Shown: piece after piece, positions 31,049-40,101 of the stretch
Layout of the letters: each line of letters opens with the position of its first letter
How positions within the stretch are numbered: the first letter of the stretch is position 1
Assembly (NCBI GenBank): GCA_002389765.1
Contig: DGQM01000015.1
Coordinates: 1-64,000 of the forward strand
Source: Bacteroidetes bacterium UBA4414
GTDB taxonomy: Bacteria; Bacteroidota; Bacteroidia; Chitinophagales; Chitinophagaceae
Direction: 5' to 3'
DNA length: 64,000 nt
Notes under the pieces: generated by a model
Told to the model about the DNA's origin: nothing
Databases searched by the model: none
What the model saw: the letters and a program-made list of their open reading frames with translations, nothing else
Position numbers and translations under genes: made by a program

Positions 31049-32245
31049 TTATTTAGCAAATAAATCTCTTTGTGATGTTGTTTTGTTGAATATGTATTGA
31101 TACATATTTCTTTCTGCAGTACTTAACTCTTTATTGCGCCTTGCCATCATACGTCCTGCTGTTTCCATTGCACGATCAAAGCTGTAGGTTGTCATACCCT
31201 CAGCACCGCCCCAGCAAAACGACGGAACAAATTTTTCAGGAAAGCCTGCACCAAATATATTAGCAGACACGCCAACCACTGTCCCGGTATTGAACATGGT
31301 ATTAATACCGCACTTAGAATGGTCGCCCATGATAAGCCCGCAGAAGGTAAGCCCTGTTTTTACAGATTTGTTAGTGTGCTCATCCCAAATCTTTACCTCG
31401 TCATAGTTGTTTTTCAGGTTGCTGCAATTGGTATCTGCACCCAGGTTGCACCATTCACCAATTATCGCATTACCCAGGTAGCCATCGTGCCCCTTGTTGC
31501 TATTAGCAAAATATACCACATTGCTCATCTCGCCACCTACTTTGCAACCCGGTCCTATGGTTGTATCTGCGTATACTTTTGCACCCATCTTTATCACTGC
31601 ATGTTCGCATAGCGCTATCGGGCCGCGCAGCATACAGCCTTCCAGTATCTCTGCATCTTTACCTATATATATAGGCCCTGTAGATGCATTGATGATACAG
31701 CCGGCATTTATTACTGCACCTTCTTCTATAAACAAATTCTCCGCACCTGTTACCGTTACGCCTGCCGGTATTGGGGCAGATGTCTTATTGTATGTCAGTA
31801 GTTTATAATCGCCTCGTATGGCATTGCCGTTGTTGGCAAATATGTCCCACACGTTTTGCAGGGCATGTGCATCGCCATTATACTGTACATTACCTGCTGT
31901 AGGCAATTCTTCTATACTGTTGATGGCTTTGTCTGTACGGCAGGCAATAATCATATCGCCTTTAGCCAATACGTCACCGTTATTCAATCCTGTTATGGCG
32001 CTTACTATAGTAGGGTTGGCAAATACTGCGCCGTTTATATACAGATTGTAGTTGGTAGTGTTTTGAGGGAATACTTCTTGCAGATAGGGTAGTGTCAGCG
32101 TGCTGCTTGCAGGTGCTTGCAGAAACTTTTCCCAACGCTCGCGCATGGTCAGTATACCACAGCGTATATCTGCTACCGGGCGGGTATGGGTAAAGGGCAA
32201 CAACCTGTTTCTTACTTCCGTATCGAAGAGTATGATATTCACCAC
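31049..32245 (-). CDS. GlmU-like putative sugar nucleotidyltransferase with left-handed beta-helix
   Basis: 398 aa. The N-terminus (NIILFDTEVRNRLLPFTHTRPVADIRCGI) is the degenerate nucleotidyltransferase region of the Bacteroidota GlmU-family proteins. The second half is hexapeptide repeat (GPIYIGKDAEILEGCML, VYADTTIGPGCKVGG) of the left-handed beta-helix type. It lacks the GxGTRM-type loop of true pyrophosphorylases, so the substrate is uncertain. It is upstream of tpiA in the same direction. Confidence 0.8.
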   Translation of the reverse strand: MVNIILFDTEVRNRLLPFTHTRPVADIRCGILTMRERWEKFLQAPASSTLTLPYLQEVFPQNTTNYNLYINGAVFANPTIVSAITGLNNGDVLAKGDMIIACRTDKAINSIEELPTAGNVQYNGDAHALQNVWDIFANNGNAIRGDYKLLTYNKTSAPIPAGVTVTGAENLFIEEGAVINAGCIINASTGPIYIGKDAEILEGCMLRGPIALCEHAVIKMGAKVYADTTIGPGCKVGGEMSNVVYFANSNKGHDGYLGNAIIGEWCNLGADTNCSNLKNNYDEVKIWDEHTNKSVKTGLTFCGLIMGDHSKCGINTMFNTGTVVGVSANIFGAGFPEKFVPSFCWGGAEGMTTYSFDRAMETAGRMMARRNKELSTAERNMYQYIFNKTTSQRDLFAK

Positions 32246-32304
32246 CTGATGTTTGCCACTCTTCGTACTACCGCCACCGGGCGGGATAGAGTGATGTATA
32301 AATC

Positions 32305-32334
32305 AAAAAATCCCGACAAAAGTCGGGATTTTTC
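32305..32334 (-). terminator. Terminator of the L31 gene
   Basis: A 12-bp stem (aaaaatcccgac with its complement) around a 4-nt loop, with T-runs on both strands. It lies downstream of rpmE2 on the minus strand. Confidence 0.85.
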
Positions 32335-32364
32335 GTGCGTAATGCAAATATGATAAAGACGTTA

Positions 32365-32616
32365 TTACTTTTTCTTTTCGTAACGTTTTTTGAATTTGTC
32401 GATACGACCTGCTGTATCCACAAACATTGATTTACCAGTGTAGAAAGGGTGTGAAGTGTTAGAAATCTCCACTTTTACCAGTGGATATTCGTTACCATCT
32501 TCCCAAACAATTGTTTCCTTCGTTGCTGCTGTAGAGCGAGTCAGGAATGTGTACTCGTTAGTCATGTCTTTGAAAACAACTAAACGGTAGCTTTCCGGAT
32601 GTATTCCTTTTTTCAT
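32365..32616 (-). CDS. rpmE2: 50S ribosomal protein L31, type B
   Basis: 83 aa. It begins MKKGIHPESYR and contains the conserved ISNTSHPFYTGKSMFVDTAGRIDKF ending, split here as SHPFYTGK and DTAGRIDKF. It lacks the CxxC zinc ribbon of type A L31, as expected for the zinc-independent form, which is the usual one in Bacteroidota. Confidence 0.96.
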   Translation of the reverse strand: MKKGIHPESYRLVVFKDMTNEYTFLTRSTAATKETIVWEDGNEYPLVKVEISNTSHPFYTGKSMFVDTAGRIDKFKKRYEKKK

Positions 32617-32748
32617 TGCCTTATTTTTTAATGCATGGATTTTGCCATGCGGTTTTTAATTATTAGAGTGTGCAAAGGTAGGGAAAATATTCAATTGCTA
32701 AGCAAAATATTTACATGCTTGGCTAAATATTTCCCTGAAACAACTGTT

Positions 32749-33297
32749 TTAGTCTTCTTTTTTAGCCTTGTAGCCATCTTTTATAAGCCTGTCAAGGTCT
32801 GTTGCTGCCTCTTCGGCAAAGTTGTAAACACCTATTATTTTACCATCAGGGCCTATCATACATGCCTGTGGTACAAAGTTTACACCGTATGTTTTAGATA
32901 CGATAGATGCCCAGCCCTTCAAGTCACTCATATGAAATTTCCAATACAGGCTGTCTTTGGCAATTGCCGCAAGCCAAGGTTCTTTTTCCTGATCCAGCGA
33001 TACGCTCACTATCTCAAACCCCTTCTTAGCGCCTTTTATCTTTTCCTGGCTGTATTTCTTATACAGTGCTACCAATCTTGGGTTGGCTCTGCGACAAGGC
33101 CCGCACCACGATGCCCAAAAATCTACCAATACAACACGTTTTTTATACATGTCAGATAGTTTTACGGGTTGGTCGTCCACACCTTTCATCTCTATTTCCG
33201 GCGCTTGCATACCCACTTTTATTGTGGTATTGCCATATTGTGCATTCGCATTCAGGGAGGTAAATGCCAGCAATAAGCCTGCTAATATCTTTTTCAT
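32749..33297 (-). CDS. TlpA-like thiol-disulfide oxidoreductase
   Basis: 182 aa. A signal peptide (LAGLLLAFTSLNANA) precedes a thioredoxin fold (AhpC/TSA-redoxin type) with the active site ASWCGPCRRANP. A cis-Pro region lies near FVPQACMIGPDG. It probably works in the periplasm as a reductase in cytochrome maturation or general thiol redox. It stands alone, with 131 bases before L31. Confidence 0.92.
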   Translation of the reverse strand: MKKILAGLLLAFTSLNANAQYGNTTIKVGMQAPEIEMKGVDDQPVKLSDMYKKRVVLVDFWASWCGPCRRANPRLVALYKKYSQEKIKGAKKGFEIVSVSLDQEKEPWLAAIAKDSLYWKFHMSDLKGWASIVSKTYGVNFVPQACMIGPDGKIIGVYNFAEEAATDLDRLIKDGYKAKKED

Positions 33298-33345
33298 TTT
33301 AATAATCGTAATGATTAAAGTTAAGGGTTAAGTGCCAATTCCCAA

Positions 33346-34110
33346 TTACAAATGGAGTGTAAGCCCGTCATAGGCAAGGTGCATTCCTTGGGGCAGGGTA
33401 GTCTCTATCTCATCGTGTAGCCCAAGTTGATGGCTGATATGGGTAAAATATGTGTTCTCCGCACCAACGCTAGTTGCTACTTCAATTGCTTCCTTTAGTG
33501 TGAAGTGGGATGGATGTGCTTCGTGTCTCAATGCATTTAAAACCAATACTTTGCTTCCTTTTGCCTTATCCAATTGTTCAGGGCTGATGTAGTTAGCATC
33601 TGTTATATATGTAAAATCACCTATTCTGAAGCCAAGTACTTCCATTTTATAGTGAAGTACTTTAATGGGATTGAATTTTAATCCGTTGATATTGAATGAA
33701 TTGTCGCCGTTAATTGTATTTAAATCTACCTGCGGAATACCGGGATAGTTTAATTCCTGAAACACATATTGAAATTCACGTTTCAATACCTCTTGTGTAT
33801 TCAGGTCGGCATATACATTCATGGCTTTCTTATCGTGAAAGTTGTAAGCCCTTACATCGTCCATACCTGCTACATGGTCTTTATGTCCGTGGGTAAAGAC
33901 AATCGCATCCAGTCTGCGCACATTATACCGCAACATCTGTTGGCGAAAATCGGGACCACTGTCTATCACAACGCTTGCCTCAGGGGTATCTATCCATACT
34001 GCCGTACGCAGCCTGTCGTTCCGCTTGTCTGCAGATGTGCAAACAGGGCAATCGCAACCTATAAAGGGAACGCCTTGAGAAGTGCCTGTACCTAAAAATG
34101 TAATTTTCAC
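33346..34110 (-). CDS. MBL-fold metallo-hydrolase (PhnP-like)
   Basis: 254 aa. The metallo-beta-lactamase core has THGHKDHVAGMDD (HxHxDH motif), an early GTSQGVPFIGCDCPVC segment with a Cys cluster characteristic of PhnP-like enzymes, and late His residues (HISHQLGLHDE). PhnP relatives hydrolyse cyclic phosphodiesters; the Bacteroidota homologues have no fixed substrate. It lies 6 bases downstream of a conserved small gene. Confidence 0.9.
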   Translation of the reverse strand: MKITFLGTGTSQGVPFIGCDCPVCTSADKRNDRLRTAVWIDTPEASVVIDSGPDFRQQMLRYNVRRLDAIVFTHGHKDHVAGMDDVRAYNFHDKKAMNVYADLNTQEVLKREFQYVFQELNYPGIPQVDLNTINGDNSFNINGLKFNPIKVLHYKMEVLGFRIGDFTYITDANYISPEQLDKAKGSKVLVLNALRHEAHPSHFTLKEAIEVATSVGAENTYFTHISHQLGLHDEIETTLPQGMHLAYDGLTLHL

Positions 34111-34116
34111 GTCCTG

Positions 34117-34434
34117 TTATTCTGTTTCGCTTTGTGCCATTCCTTCTTCCGTGTCTGCTTCTTCTTTGGTTGGTGCAGTCTTCAGTTGTTTATACCATTT
34201 CTGCATTTCACCACTCAGTTCGTCCTCGTTTACGTCAATTGTTGGTAAAATTTCTATCAGTGCATTGATGCGCCCTTCCACACTCAGAAACTTGTTAATC
34301 ACGGCAACGCGCCTGTCTTCCAGTATACAATAGCCCGAATTGAAAGTTCCTTTTTCGTAACGTATGATGTACCTGGCCTCTTCAAAAAGCTGTTCCAGTT
34401 TTTTAAGGGTGTTTGCCGTATATTTGAAGCTCAT
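34117..34434 (-). CDS. Conserved hypothetical protein next to MBL-fold hydrolase
   Basis: 105 aa, soluble. The N-terminal 75 residues are helix-strand-helix (ANTLKKLEQLFEEARYIIRY, FNSGYCILEDRRVAVINKF), similar to small Bacteroidota proteins that neighbour this hydrolase. The C-terminus is acidic and disordered. The function is unknown. It is divergent from the PorT-like gene. Confidence 0.7.
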   Translation of the reverse strand: MSFKYTANTLKKLEQLFEEARYIIRYEKGTFNSGYCILEDRRVAVINKFLSVEGRINALIEILPTIDVNEDELSGEMQKWYKQLKTAPTKEEADTEEGMAQSETE

Positions 34435-34453
34435 TTTTGCAATGCTGGTTTCG

Positions 34454-35140
34454 ATGGCTAAAATTAGAAAATTCGGGGGATTATTGTTGGCACAGCTTGT
34501 ATTTCTCTCCTTTTCTCAAAGTATATATGCACAAAATTACTATGAGGAAAACGAACGAACCTTTTACGGAGGTCCTGTTGTTGGGGCAAATTTCACGCAG
34601 GTAGATGGTGATAATTATGCAGGCTATTACAAAACAGGCCTCAATGTTGGTGGTATCATTTATGCAAAGTTCGGACAACGATTTGCTGCCAGTATGGAGA
34701 TCTTGTATTCTCAAAAGGGTAGCAGGGGGCATAAGTCACAAAAAGTGAATTATACAAAAGATGTATACATCCAGAAATATGGCATAGCACTAAACTATGC
34801 CGAAATACCATTGATGGTGCATATACATGATAACCGCAAAAGTCATTTTGGGGTAGGTTTGTCTTTTTCTCAGCTGGTTAGTGCTTCAGAAACGCTGCAA
34901 ACTAACAATACAAAGTATAATGACACTATCAATGTAGATAGATACCCCTTCAAACGCAGTGATTTGAATTTGCTGGTTGGTGTAAACCTTCGTTTATACA
35001 AAGGGTTGTTCTTTAACGTCAGGTATCAGTATTCACTAATGCCTATACGTTCAGATGTGAACTACGACTATTCCCGTGCAAAACAGTATAATAATCTCTA
35101 CGTTGTTAGGCTGGCATACATCTTCGGCGAAAAGTATTGA
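34454..35140 (+). CDS. PorT-like outer-membrane beta-barrel protein (paralogue 1)
   Basis: 228 aa from ATG 34454, chosen because it starts a good signal peptide (LLLAQLVFLSFSQSIYAQ). The mature part has alternating amphipathic strands of a small barrel with the shared motif NFTQVDGDNYAGYYKTGLNVGG, split as VDGDNYAGYYK and TGLNVGG, and a YSQKGSRG turn. Two further paralogues lie just downstream. The function is unknown; PorT itself is a T9SS accessory protein. Confidence 0.85.
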   Translation: MAKIRKFGGLLLAQLVFLSFSQSIYAQNYYEENERTFYGGPVVGANFTQVDGDNYAGYYKTGLNVGGIIYAKFGQRFAASMEILYSQKGSRGHKSQKVNYTKDVYIQKYGIALNYAEIPLMVHIHDNRKSHFGVGLSFSQLVSASETLQTNNTKYNDTINVDRYPFKRSDLNLLVGVNLRLYKGLFFNVRYQYSLMPIRSDVNYDYSRAKQYNNLYVVRLAYIFGEKY

Positions 35141-35163
35141 TATTTCGTTAGCTTTATATTGGT

Positions 35164-35589
35164 ATGAGCGAACCTCGGTTTCCTGTTAGTTTATCCCTCC
35201 GTATCGATTGGAGTGAGATGGATATGTTCGGCCATATTAACAACGTTTCTTATTTCAAATATATACAGGCTTCCCGTGTCAATTATTGGGAGGTTTGCGG
35301 TTTTCAAAAGTCTTTTGCGGCAACCAATGTAGGGCCCATGTTGCTATCTACGGGTTGCAGGTTTATACAGCCTTTGTTTTATCCCGGCAATATAGTAGTG
35401 CAGGCTTCCGTTACATTTATTAAAAATACCAGTTTCGGCATCCGCCATCAGGTATTGAATAATAATGGCGAAATTTGTGCAGAGGCAGAAGATGTAATTG
35501 TAGTTTTTGATTTCAATAACAATACCAAAGTGCCTGTTACAGATGAGTTGCGTAAGAGTATACAGCAATTAGAAGGCACCGTTTTTTAG
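35164..35589 (+). CDS. Acyl-CoA thioesterase (4HBT/YbgC-like)
   Basis: 141 aa, hot-dog fold. RIDWSEMDMFGHINNVSYFKY carries the conserved Asp and the GHINN motif. It hydrolyses acyl-CoA thioesters; chain length cannot be read. It lies between the first and second PorT-like paralogues in one rightward cluster, spaced 23 and 9 bases from them. Confidence 0.9.
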   Translation: MSEPRFPVSLSLRIDWSEMDMFGHINNVSYFKYIQASRVNYWEVCGFQKSFAATNVGPMLLSTGCRFIQPLFYPGNIVVQASVTFIKNTSFGIRHQVLNNNGEICAEAEDVIVVFDFNNNTKVPVTDELRKSIQQLEGTVF

Positions 35590-35598
35590 AACAGAAGT

Positions 35599-36249
35599 AT
35601 GAAAAAAAAAATACTGGCATTATTGTTTGTATTGGCGCCTGCAGCCTATGCATCTGCACAGAGCAACTATTATGTAGAAGACCCGAACCTGTTTCGCGGT
35701 ATGGTTACTGCTGGCATCAACCTTACACAGATAGATGGCGATAACTACGCAGGCTACTCCAAATCGGGCATCAATGCAGGTGCGGGTGTTTACACAATGT
35801 TTGGTACAGACTTTGGTGCAGGGCTCGAAATGCTCTATAGCCGCAAGGGTAGTGTTGGTAAGTACAAACAGACATCCAGCAATCAGGCATTTGCCATATT
35901 GGGCTACAAAGCCATCCTGAACTATGTAGACCTGCCCATACAGCTTTATTACTTCGACCAACGTGGCGACCATTTTGGGGCGGGTATATCTTACAGCAGG
36001 CTCATCAATCAGGCAGAAACATTTGATACCAACCCGCAACAGACACTGAAATCAGATGATTATCCCTTCCGCAAAAGCGACTATTGCATGGTACTGAGTG
36101 CCAATGTGAAGATTGTCAGCAAGTTCTACATAACAGGTCGTTTCCAGTACTCGCTGCGCAGTGTGCGTGGCAATGTGCCTCCGGGCTTTGGGCGTACAGA
36201 GCAATACAATAATGTGGTTACTTTTCGGTTAATGTATTTATTCAACTAA
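35599..36249 (+). CDS. PorT-like outer-membrane beta-barrel protein (paralogue 2)
   Basis: 216 aa with signal peptide (ILALLFVLAPAAYASAQ). It shares with its neighbours NLTQIDGDNYAGYSKSG, YSRKGSVGKYK and the C-terminal RGNV...QYNNVVTFRLMYLF. It ends in aromatic Phe/Asn, compatible with barrel insertion by Bam. It begins 9 bases after the thioesterase. Confidence 0.85.
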   Translation: MKKKILALLFVLAPAAYASAQSNYYVEDPNLFRGMVTAGINLTQIDGDNYAGYSKSGINAGAGVYTMFGTDFGAGLEMLYSRKGSVGKYKQTSSNQAFAILGYKAILNYVDLPIQLYYFDQRGDHFGAGISYSRLINQAETFDTNPQQTLKSDDYPFRKSDYCMVLSANVKIVSKFYITGRFQYSLRSVRGNVPPGFGRTEQYNNVVTFRLMYLFN

Positions 36250-36258
36250 TAGTTTGTA

Positions 36259-36927
36259 ATGCGTAGAGGCCTCATCATATTACTGCTTGTTACTTGCAGT
36301 GCTGTTGCAAACGCACAGATAGGAAGGGGCTATTTTACCAACAACGAAGACCGTAAGTTTTACGGTGGCATAGTTGCAGGGTTCAATTTCTCTGCGCTGA
36401 ACGGGGATGTTTACAGCGGCTATCGCAAAGTTGGTCTGAATATAGGGCCTACTGTATATGTAAAATTATTGCCCAAACTGCTGGCAAGCCTCGATTTGCT
36501 CTATACACAAAAGGGATGCCGTGGTGTGCGTGTATTAGAGTCTTATTATTCGGGGCAGTTTATAGAGTCTTACAGGGTAAATCTTAATTATTACGAAGTG
36601 CCATTAGTGCTGCACTACCTGCTTGATGATAAATGGAACATAGGCGTAGGTGCGGCTTATGGCGGGCTGATAAGTTCTAAAGAAGATGCTTATACAGATC
36701 AGCCTTTTACCTTCAATCCCTCAACTACAGCCTTTCGTACAGAGGATATAAGCTATGTGTTGGATGCAAGTATGCAGTTCTACAAAGGGTGGTTTGTAAA
36801 TATGCGCTATCAGCATTCTATCAGTACTATCCGCGATGCGCAGAATATCCCATACTATTTCAGTAATGGTGCTACAAAGCAAACCAACGTAATGTTTTCG
36901 CTGCGCCTCATAAGGCTGATACCTTAG
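36259..36927 (+). CDS. PorT-like outer-membrane beta-barrel protein (paralogue 3)
   Basis: 222 aa with signal peptide (LIILLLVTCSAVANAQ). The most diverged of the three (NFSALNGDVYSGYRKVG, YTQKGCRGVRV). Its stop overlaps the stop of the convergent thioredoxin-like gene by 4 bases, leaving no room for a terminator. Confidence 0.85.
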   Translation: MRRGLIILLLVTCSAVANAQIGRGYFTNNEDRKFYGGIVAGFNFSALNGDVYSGYRKVGLNIGPTVYVKLLPKLLASLDLLYTQKGCRGVRVLESYYSGQFIESYRVNLNYYEVPLVLHYLLDDKWNIGVGAAYGGLISSKEDAYTDQPFTFNPSTTAFRTEDISYVLDASMQFYKGWFVNMRYQHSISTIRDAQNIPYYFSNGATKQTNVMFSLRLIRLIP

Positions 36928-37427
36928 TTTTTAGCTTTCTCTTTATAGCTTTCCGGGCTCAGGGCAGCAGGGCTCCAATGTTTGAAGAATTCAGCAATCT
37001 TTTCTTTGCTATGTCCTTTGCCTTCTTCCAGGTAGGCAGAGTTTTGTGTATGCAGCCTATTGCCTTTGGCATCCAGCACTACAAATACAGGAAACCCGAA
37101 ACGCTGTGGGTAGCCCAGTGATGCCAATACTTTTTCGTTCTTGTTTTCGGGGCTGTAGTTCAGGTGTACTACTACAAAATTATCGTCTTGTTGTTTCTTC
37201 AACGCGCTATCTCCGTTCACCGTATTATGAAAACGAATGCACCATACGCACCAGTTGCCGCCTATCTGTAGCAGTACATGTTTCTTCTCTTTGGCAGCTT
37301 GCTTCACCGCGTTGTTTATCTGCTGTTGAGCATTAGCCTGTGGGTTATATATCTTAGGCTTTTCTTCCTGTGCAAACGTTTGCAGGCTGCTCAGAGACAG
37401 TGCTATTAAGACAATCAGTTGTTTCAT
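36924..37427 (-). CDS. Secreted thioredoxin-like protein
   Basis: 167 aa. Signal peptide (LIVLIALSLSSLQTFAQ), then a thioredoxin fold with active site GNWCVWCIRFHN and cis-Pro near GFPVFVVLDAKG. It resembles DUF255/DsbD-gamma-type proteins. It probably acts in the periplasm on protein disulfides. Its start overlaps the upstream MCE gene stop by 4 bases. Confidence 0.88.
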   Translation of the reverse strand: MKQLIVLIALSLSSLQTFAQEEKPKIYNPQANAQQQINNAVKQAAKEKKHVLLQIGGNWCVWCIRFHNTVNGDSALKKQQDDNFVVVHLNYSPENKNEKVLASLGYPQRFGFPVFVVLDAKGNRLHTQNSAYLEEGKGHSKEKIAEFFKHWSPAALSPESYKEKAKN

Positions 37428-38353
37428 TTCTTTTTCTTGCTTTTGCCAAATATGCTGAAGCCCGGCGGGTTGGCCTGTAGCTCTTTCATGCTTTGGTTGG
37501 CAGTGTCCAATTGTTTGGTGGCATTGGTATAGGTGCTTTTATCAGTAGCCATTTTATTGATGCTACCACCTTCTTTGCTGATGTTACTTACGGATGCTTG
37601 CAGCTTTTTCATATTACTGCCGATATCTGTCAGTTGTTGTTGCATGTTTTTATCAGCCAGCCCTTTGGTCGATTGCTGTATATCCTGCAGGCTTTTCTTC
37701 CACTCCTTGCTATTGTTAGCTAGTTCTGCGCTGCTTTTATTGGCAGATGCTATACCTGTTACAATGCTGTTGTCTTTATTCAGGTCGGCAGAAATACCTT
37801 CGTATTTTTTGATGCTTTTCTCAAAGCTTATCAGTGGTTTTACAAACTTGTTCAGTAGTCCGTTTTGTATCAGTGCATTAATGCCACGAAGGGTGGTGTC
37901 TGCACTGTACAGCAGATAGTGGGCGGTTTCTGCCAACGGTGCTACTTGTGTATTGGGCGATACGCCACTGTTGTCAATGTCTGATAATAAGGTGTCGCCC
38001 GATTGCAGATAGCGTGTATTATTGGCAAGTGTCAGCGTTATGCTTTTATCGCCCAGTAAGCCCGAAGAGGTAAGCATAGCCTTTGTGCTATCAGGTATCT
38101 GCATCCCTTTTTTTAGCAGCAAGGTCACTTTTACCAGTCCGTCGGGCTGTATTTCAACATCTTGTATTTTACCTACGCGTACGCCCTTCACCATCACGGG
38201 CGAAGACTGCTGCAATCCCTTTACAGTGCTGTAAAAAGCAATGTATTCATTGGGCTTGCTGCGCATGAAATTGTTGTAAACAAATACGCCACCTACCACA
38301 ACGGCTATTGTAGCGATGGTCGATATTGTACTTTTCTTCTTGTTTGGTTCCAT
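37424..38353 (-). CDS. MCE/MlaD family lipid-transport substrate-binding protein
   Basis: 309 aa. An N-terminal membrane helix (ISTIATIAVVVGGVFVYNNF) is followed by an MCE domain at ~35-115 (YIAFYSTVKGLQQSSPVMVKG, VRVGKIQDVEI) and a long helical, coiled-coil-like C-terminus. MlaD-type proteins carry lipids between membranes with an ABC ATPase and permease (MlaF/MlaE), which are not in this window. It overlaps the thioredoxin-like gene as ATGA. Confidence 0.92.
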   Translation of the reverse strand: MEPNKKKSTISTIATIAVVVGGVFVYNNFMRSKPNEYIAFYSTVKGLQQSSPVMVKGVRVGKIQDVEIQPDGLVKVTLLLKKGMQIPDSTKAMLTSSGLLGDKSITLTLANNTRYLQSGDTLLSDIDNSGVSPNTQVAPLAETAHYLLYSADTTLRGINALIQNGLLNKFVKPLISFEKSIKKYEGISADLNKDNSIVTGIASANKSSAELANNSKEWKKSLQDIQQSTKGLADKNMQQQLTDIGSNMKKLQASVSNISKEGGSINKMATDKSTYTNATKQLDTANQSMKELQANPPGFSIFGKSKKKK

Positions 38354-38415
38354 TACTGCCTTGTCAAAATTAGGTTATTTTCAGGCAGTTATGTGGTGTG
38401 AAGGGGGCTCATTTG

Positions 38416-38547
38416 TTAACGCCCTCTTTTGCTGGCTCTGAAAGATTTATGGCCGCTGCTTCTTGGTGGTTTATTTGTGCCACCACAGCTTTCAGCAATC
38501 ATAGCAACCAATAATAAACCTGCCATCAAAGGGAATAACTTTTTCAT
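38416..38547 (-). CDS. 43-aa lipoprotein (short gene)
   Basis: ATG at 38547, stop at 38416. The signal KLFPLMAGLLLVAMIAESC ends in a lipobox (Cys19), and the mature part is short and basic (GGTNKPPRSSGHKSFRASKRGR, split at NKPP). The function is unknown. It is divergent from the RNA-binding protein gene. Confidence 0.65.
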   Translation of the reverse strand: MKKLFPLMAGLLLVAMIAESCGGTNKPPRSSGHKSFRASKRGR

Positions 38548-38627
38548 ATAAAAACCAATTAGTTAAATATAGGATTTTAAAGTGCAATAATCACGAAAAA
38601 ATGCTGTATTCCTTAGCTTCAATACAT

Positions 38628-38635
38628 TATATTTG
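38628..38635 (+). promoter_or_regulatory. -7 element of the RNA-binding protein gene
   Basis: TATATTTG fits TAnnTTTG exactly, 17 bases before the ATG. No clear -33 TTG is visible. Confidence 0.5.
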
Positions 38636-38652
38636 TAATCTCAATTGTTTTT

Positions 38653-39342
38653 ATGAATTTATTTATTGGTAATCTAAGCCCTGAAACCACCGAGCCAACT
38701 TTAGAGAAAATGTTTTCTGAATTCGGCGAAATCATATCTGTTAAGATTGTAAGAGATAACGAAACCGGTTTGTCTAAAGGTTTCGGTTTTGTGGAAATGG
38801 CCGACAAGTTTCACGCATTCGATGCGATTGATAATATCGACATGACTTTCCTGGAAGGTCAGATAATATCTGTAAAAGAAGCGAAACCTAAAGCCGGTCC
38901 TGGCGGCGGCGGTGGCTATGGCAACCGTGGCGGTGGTGGTTATGGCAATCGCGGCGGCGGCGGCTATGGTGGCAACCGTGGTGGCGGTGGTGGTTATGGT
39001 GGTAATCGCGGCGGCGGCTACGGTGGAGACCGTGGTGGCTATGGCAACCGTGGTGGTGGCGACCGTTACAATAACGACCGTGGCGGATATAACAATGATC
39101 GTGGTGGCGACCGTTACAACAACGATCGCGGCGGCGACCGTGGTGGTTATAACAACGATCGTGGTGGTTACAATCGCGATGGTGGTGGTGCTCGTCCTAC
39201 TCGCTATACAGGTGGCGGTAATCGTCCGCAAGGTGGCGGTGGTGGTCACAGAGATCCGTTCAATAACGGCGGCGATCGTGGCGGATATCGCAACAATAAC
39301 AACAACAATAATAACGACGACGATAAATTCAACCGCCTGTAG
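38653..39342 (+). CDS. RNA-binding protein: RRM plus Gly/Arg-rich tail
   Basis: 229 aa. An RRM occupies residues 1-80 with RNP2 (LFIGNL) and RNP1 (KGFGFVEM). Residues ~85-229 are GYGNRGGG and GGDRYNNDRGG repeats, an RGG-type tail that binds RNA and can drive condensate formation. It resembles cold-induced RNA-binding proteins of cyanobacteria and Bacteroidota. The tail DNA is repetitive and produces long open frames in other phases. Confidence 0.92.
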   Translation: MNLFIGNLSPETTEPTLEKMFSEFGEIISVKIVRDNETGLSKGFGFVEMADKFHAFDAIDNIDMTFLEGQIISVKEAKPKAGPGGGGGYGNRGGGGYGNRGGGGYGGNRGGGGGYGGNRGGGYGGDRGGYGNRGGGDRYNNDRGGYNNDRGGDRYNNDRGGDRGGYNNDRGGYNRDGGGARPTRYTGGGNRPQGGGGGHRDPFNNGGDRGGYRNNNNNNNNDDDKFNRL

Positions 39343-39375
39343 TTACAAGCCATCCATCTATCAATACACAAACAG

Positions 39376-40101
39376 ATGGAAATAATAACAACTAAGGCAA
39401 CTGTCAATAAACTGATAGCCGATGCTGTGCAATCGCATAGTATCGGCTTGTCTCATTTTGTAGCAGTAGTGCAAGCTACGATGCTGCAAAAGAAAATTCG
39501 TTTTCCTTTGTTGGAGCATGCCGCAGATGTTATAGGGCATTCCATCCCGGAAAAAGAACATCTTCTTTTCCTGGACAAAGCCATTGCTACCCGAGAGCTG
39601 GGCAGTTATGTACTGGCAGGTAGAATACTGCAAAATAGATTGGCATTGCACTTTCAGCAATCTATAAACAAGGCCGTAGCATATATTATAGACGGCAACG
39701 AATGGTATGTATGTGATATAATAGGCGAGCGTGTTATGGGGCATTCATTGCTTACATTGCCGCAGGAAACATTGCCATTGCTCAGGCGTTTTGCATCGCA
39801 CAATGATAAATGGATAGTGCGCTGCATTGGTGTAGCAGGGCACTATGCAGTAAAGAAAGGATTGAAGAAAGTATATGTGGATGAGTTGTTTCAACTCTTA
39901 TTGTCACTGGCAGATAATACCGAATTTCATACCAAGAAGGGGATAGGCTGGGCTGCCAAAACATGTGCCAAGTTTCACCCCGAAATAATAGAGCGTTACA
40001 GACAGCAGATAGATGCACCTGCCACACGACAGTGGTTTCGTACAAAAGTGAAAATAGGCCTTGGCCGCACCGCAAAATATGCCCAACGCTATACAGGTTA
40101 A
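39376..40101 (+). CDS. DNA alkylation repair-like HEAT-repeat protein
   Basis: 241 aa, all helical. The motifs DKWIVRCIGVAGHYAVKKG and KKGIGWAAKTCAKFHPE resemble AlkD/AlkC-type alkylpurine glycosylases and their relatives. Catalytic residues cannot be assigned with confidence. Its stop overlaps the next gene, so both are in one operon, perhaps a DNA-repair pair. Confidence 0.7.
   Translation: MEIITTKATVNKLIADAVQSHSIGLSHFVAVVQATMLQKKIRFPLLEHAADVIGHSIPEKEHLLFLDKAIATRELGSYVLAGRILQNRLALHFQQSINKAVAYIIDGNEWYVCDIIGERVMGHSLLTLPQETLPLLRRFASHNDKWIVRCIGVAGHYAVKKGLKKVYVDELFQLLLSLADNTEFHTKKGIGWAAKTCAKFHPEIIERYRQQIDAPATRQWFRTKVKIGLGRTAKYAQRYTG

Noticed and set aside
38900..39260. Short tandem repeats that could suggest a CRISPR-like array
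   Set aside because: They are codons for the Gly/Arg-rich tail of the RRM protein, in frame with irregular unit length and no spacers.
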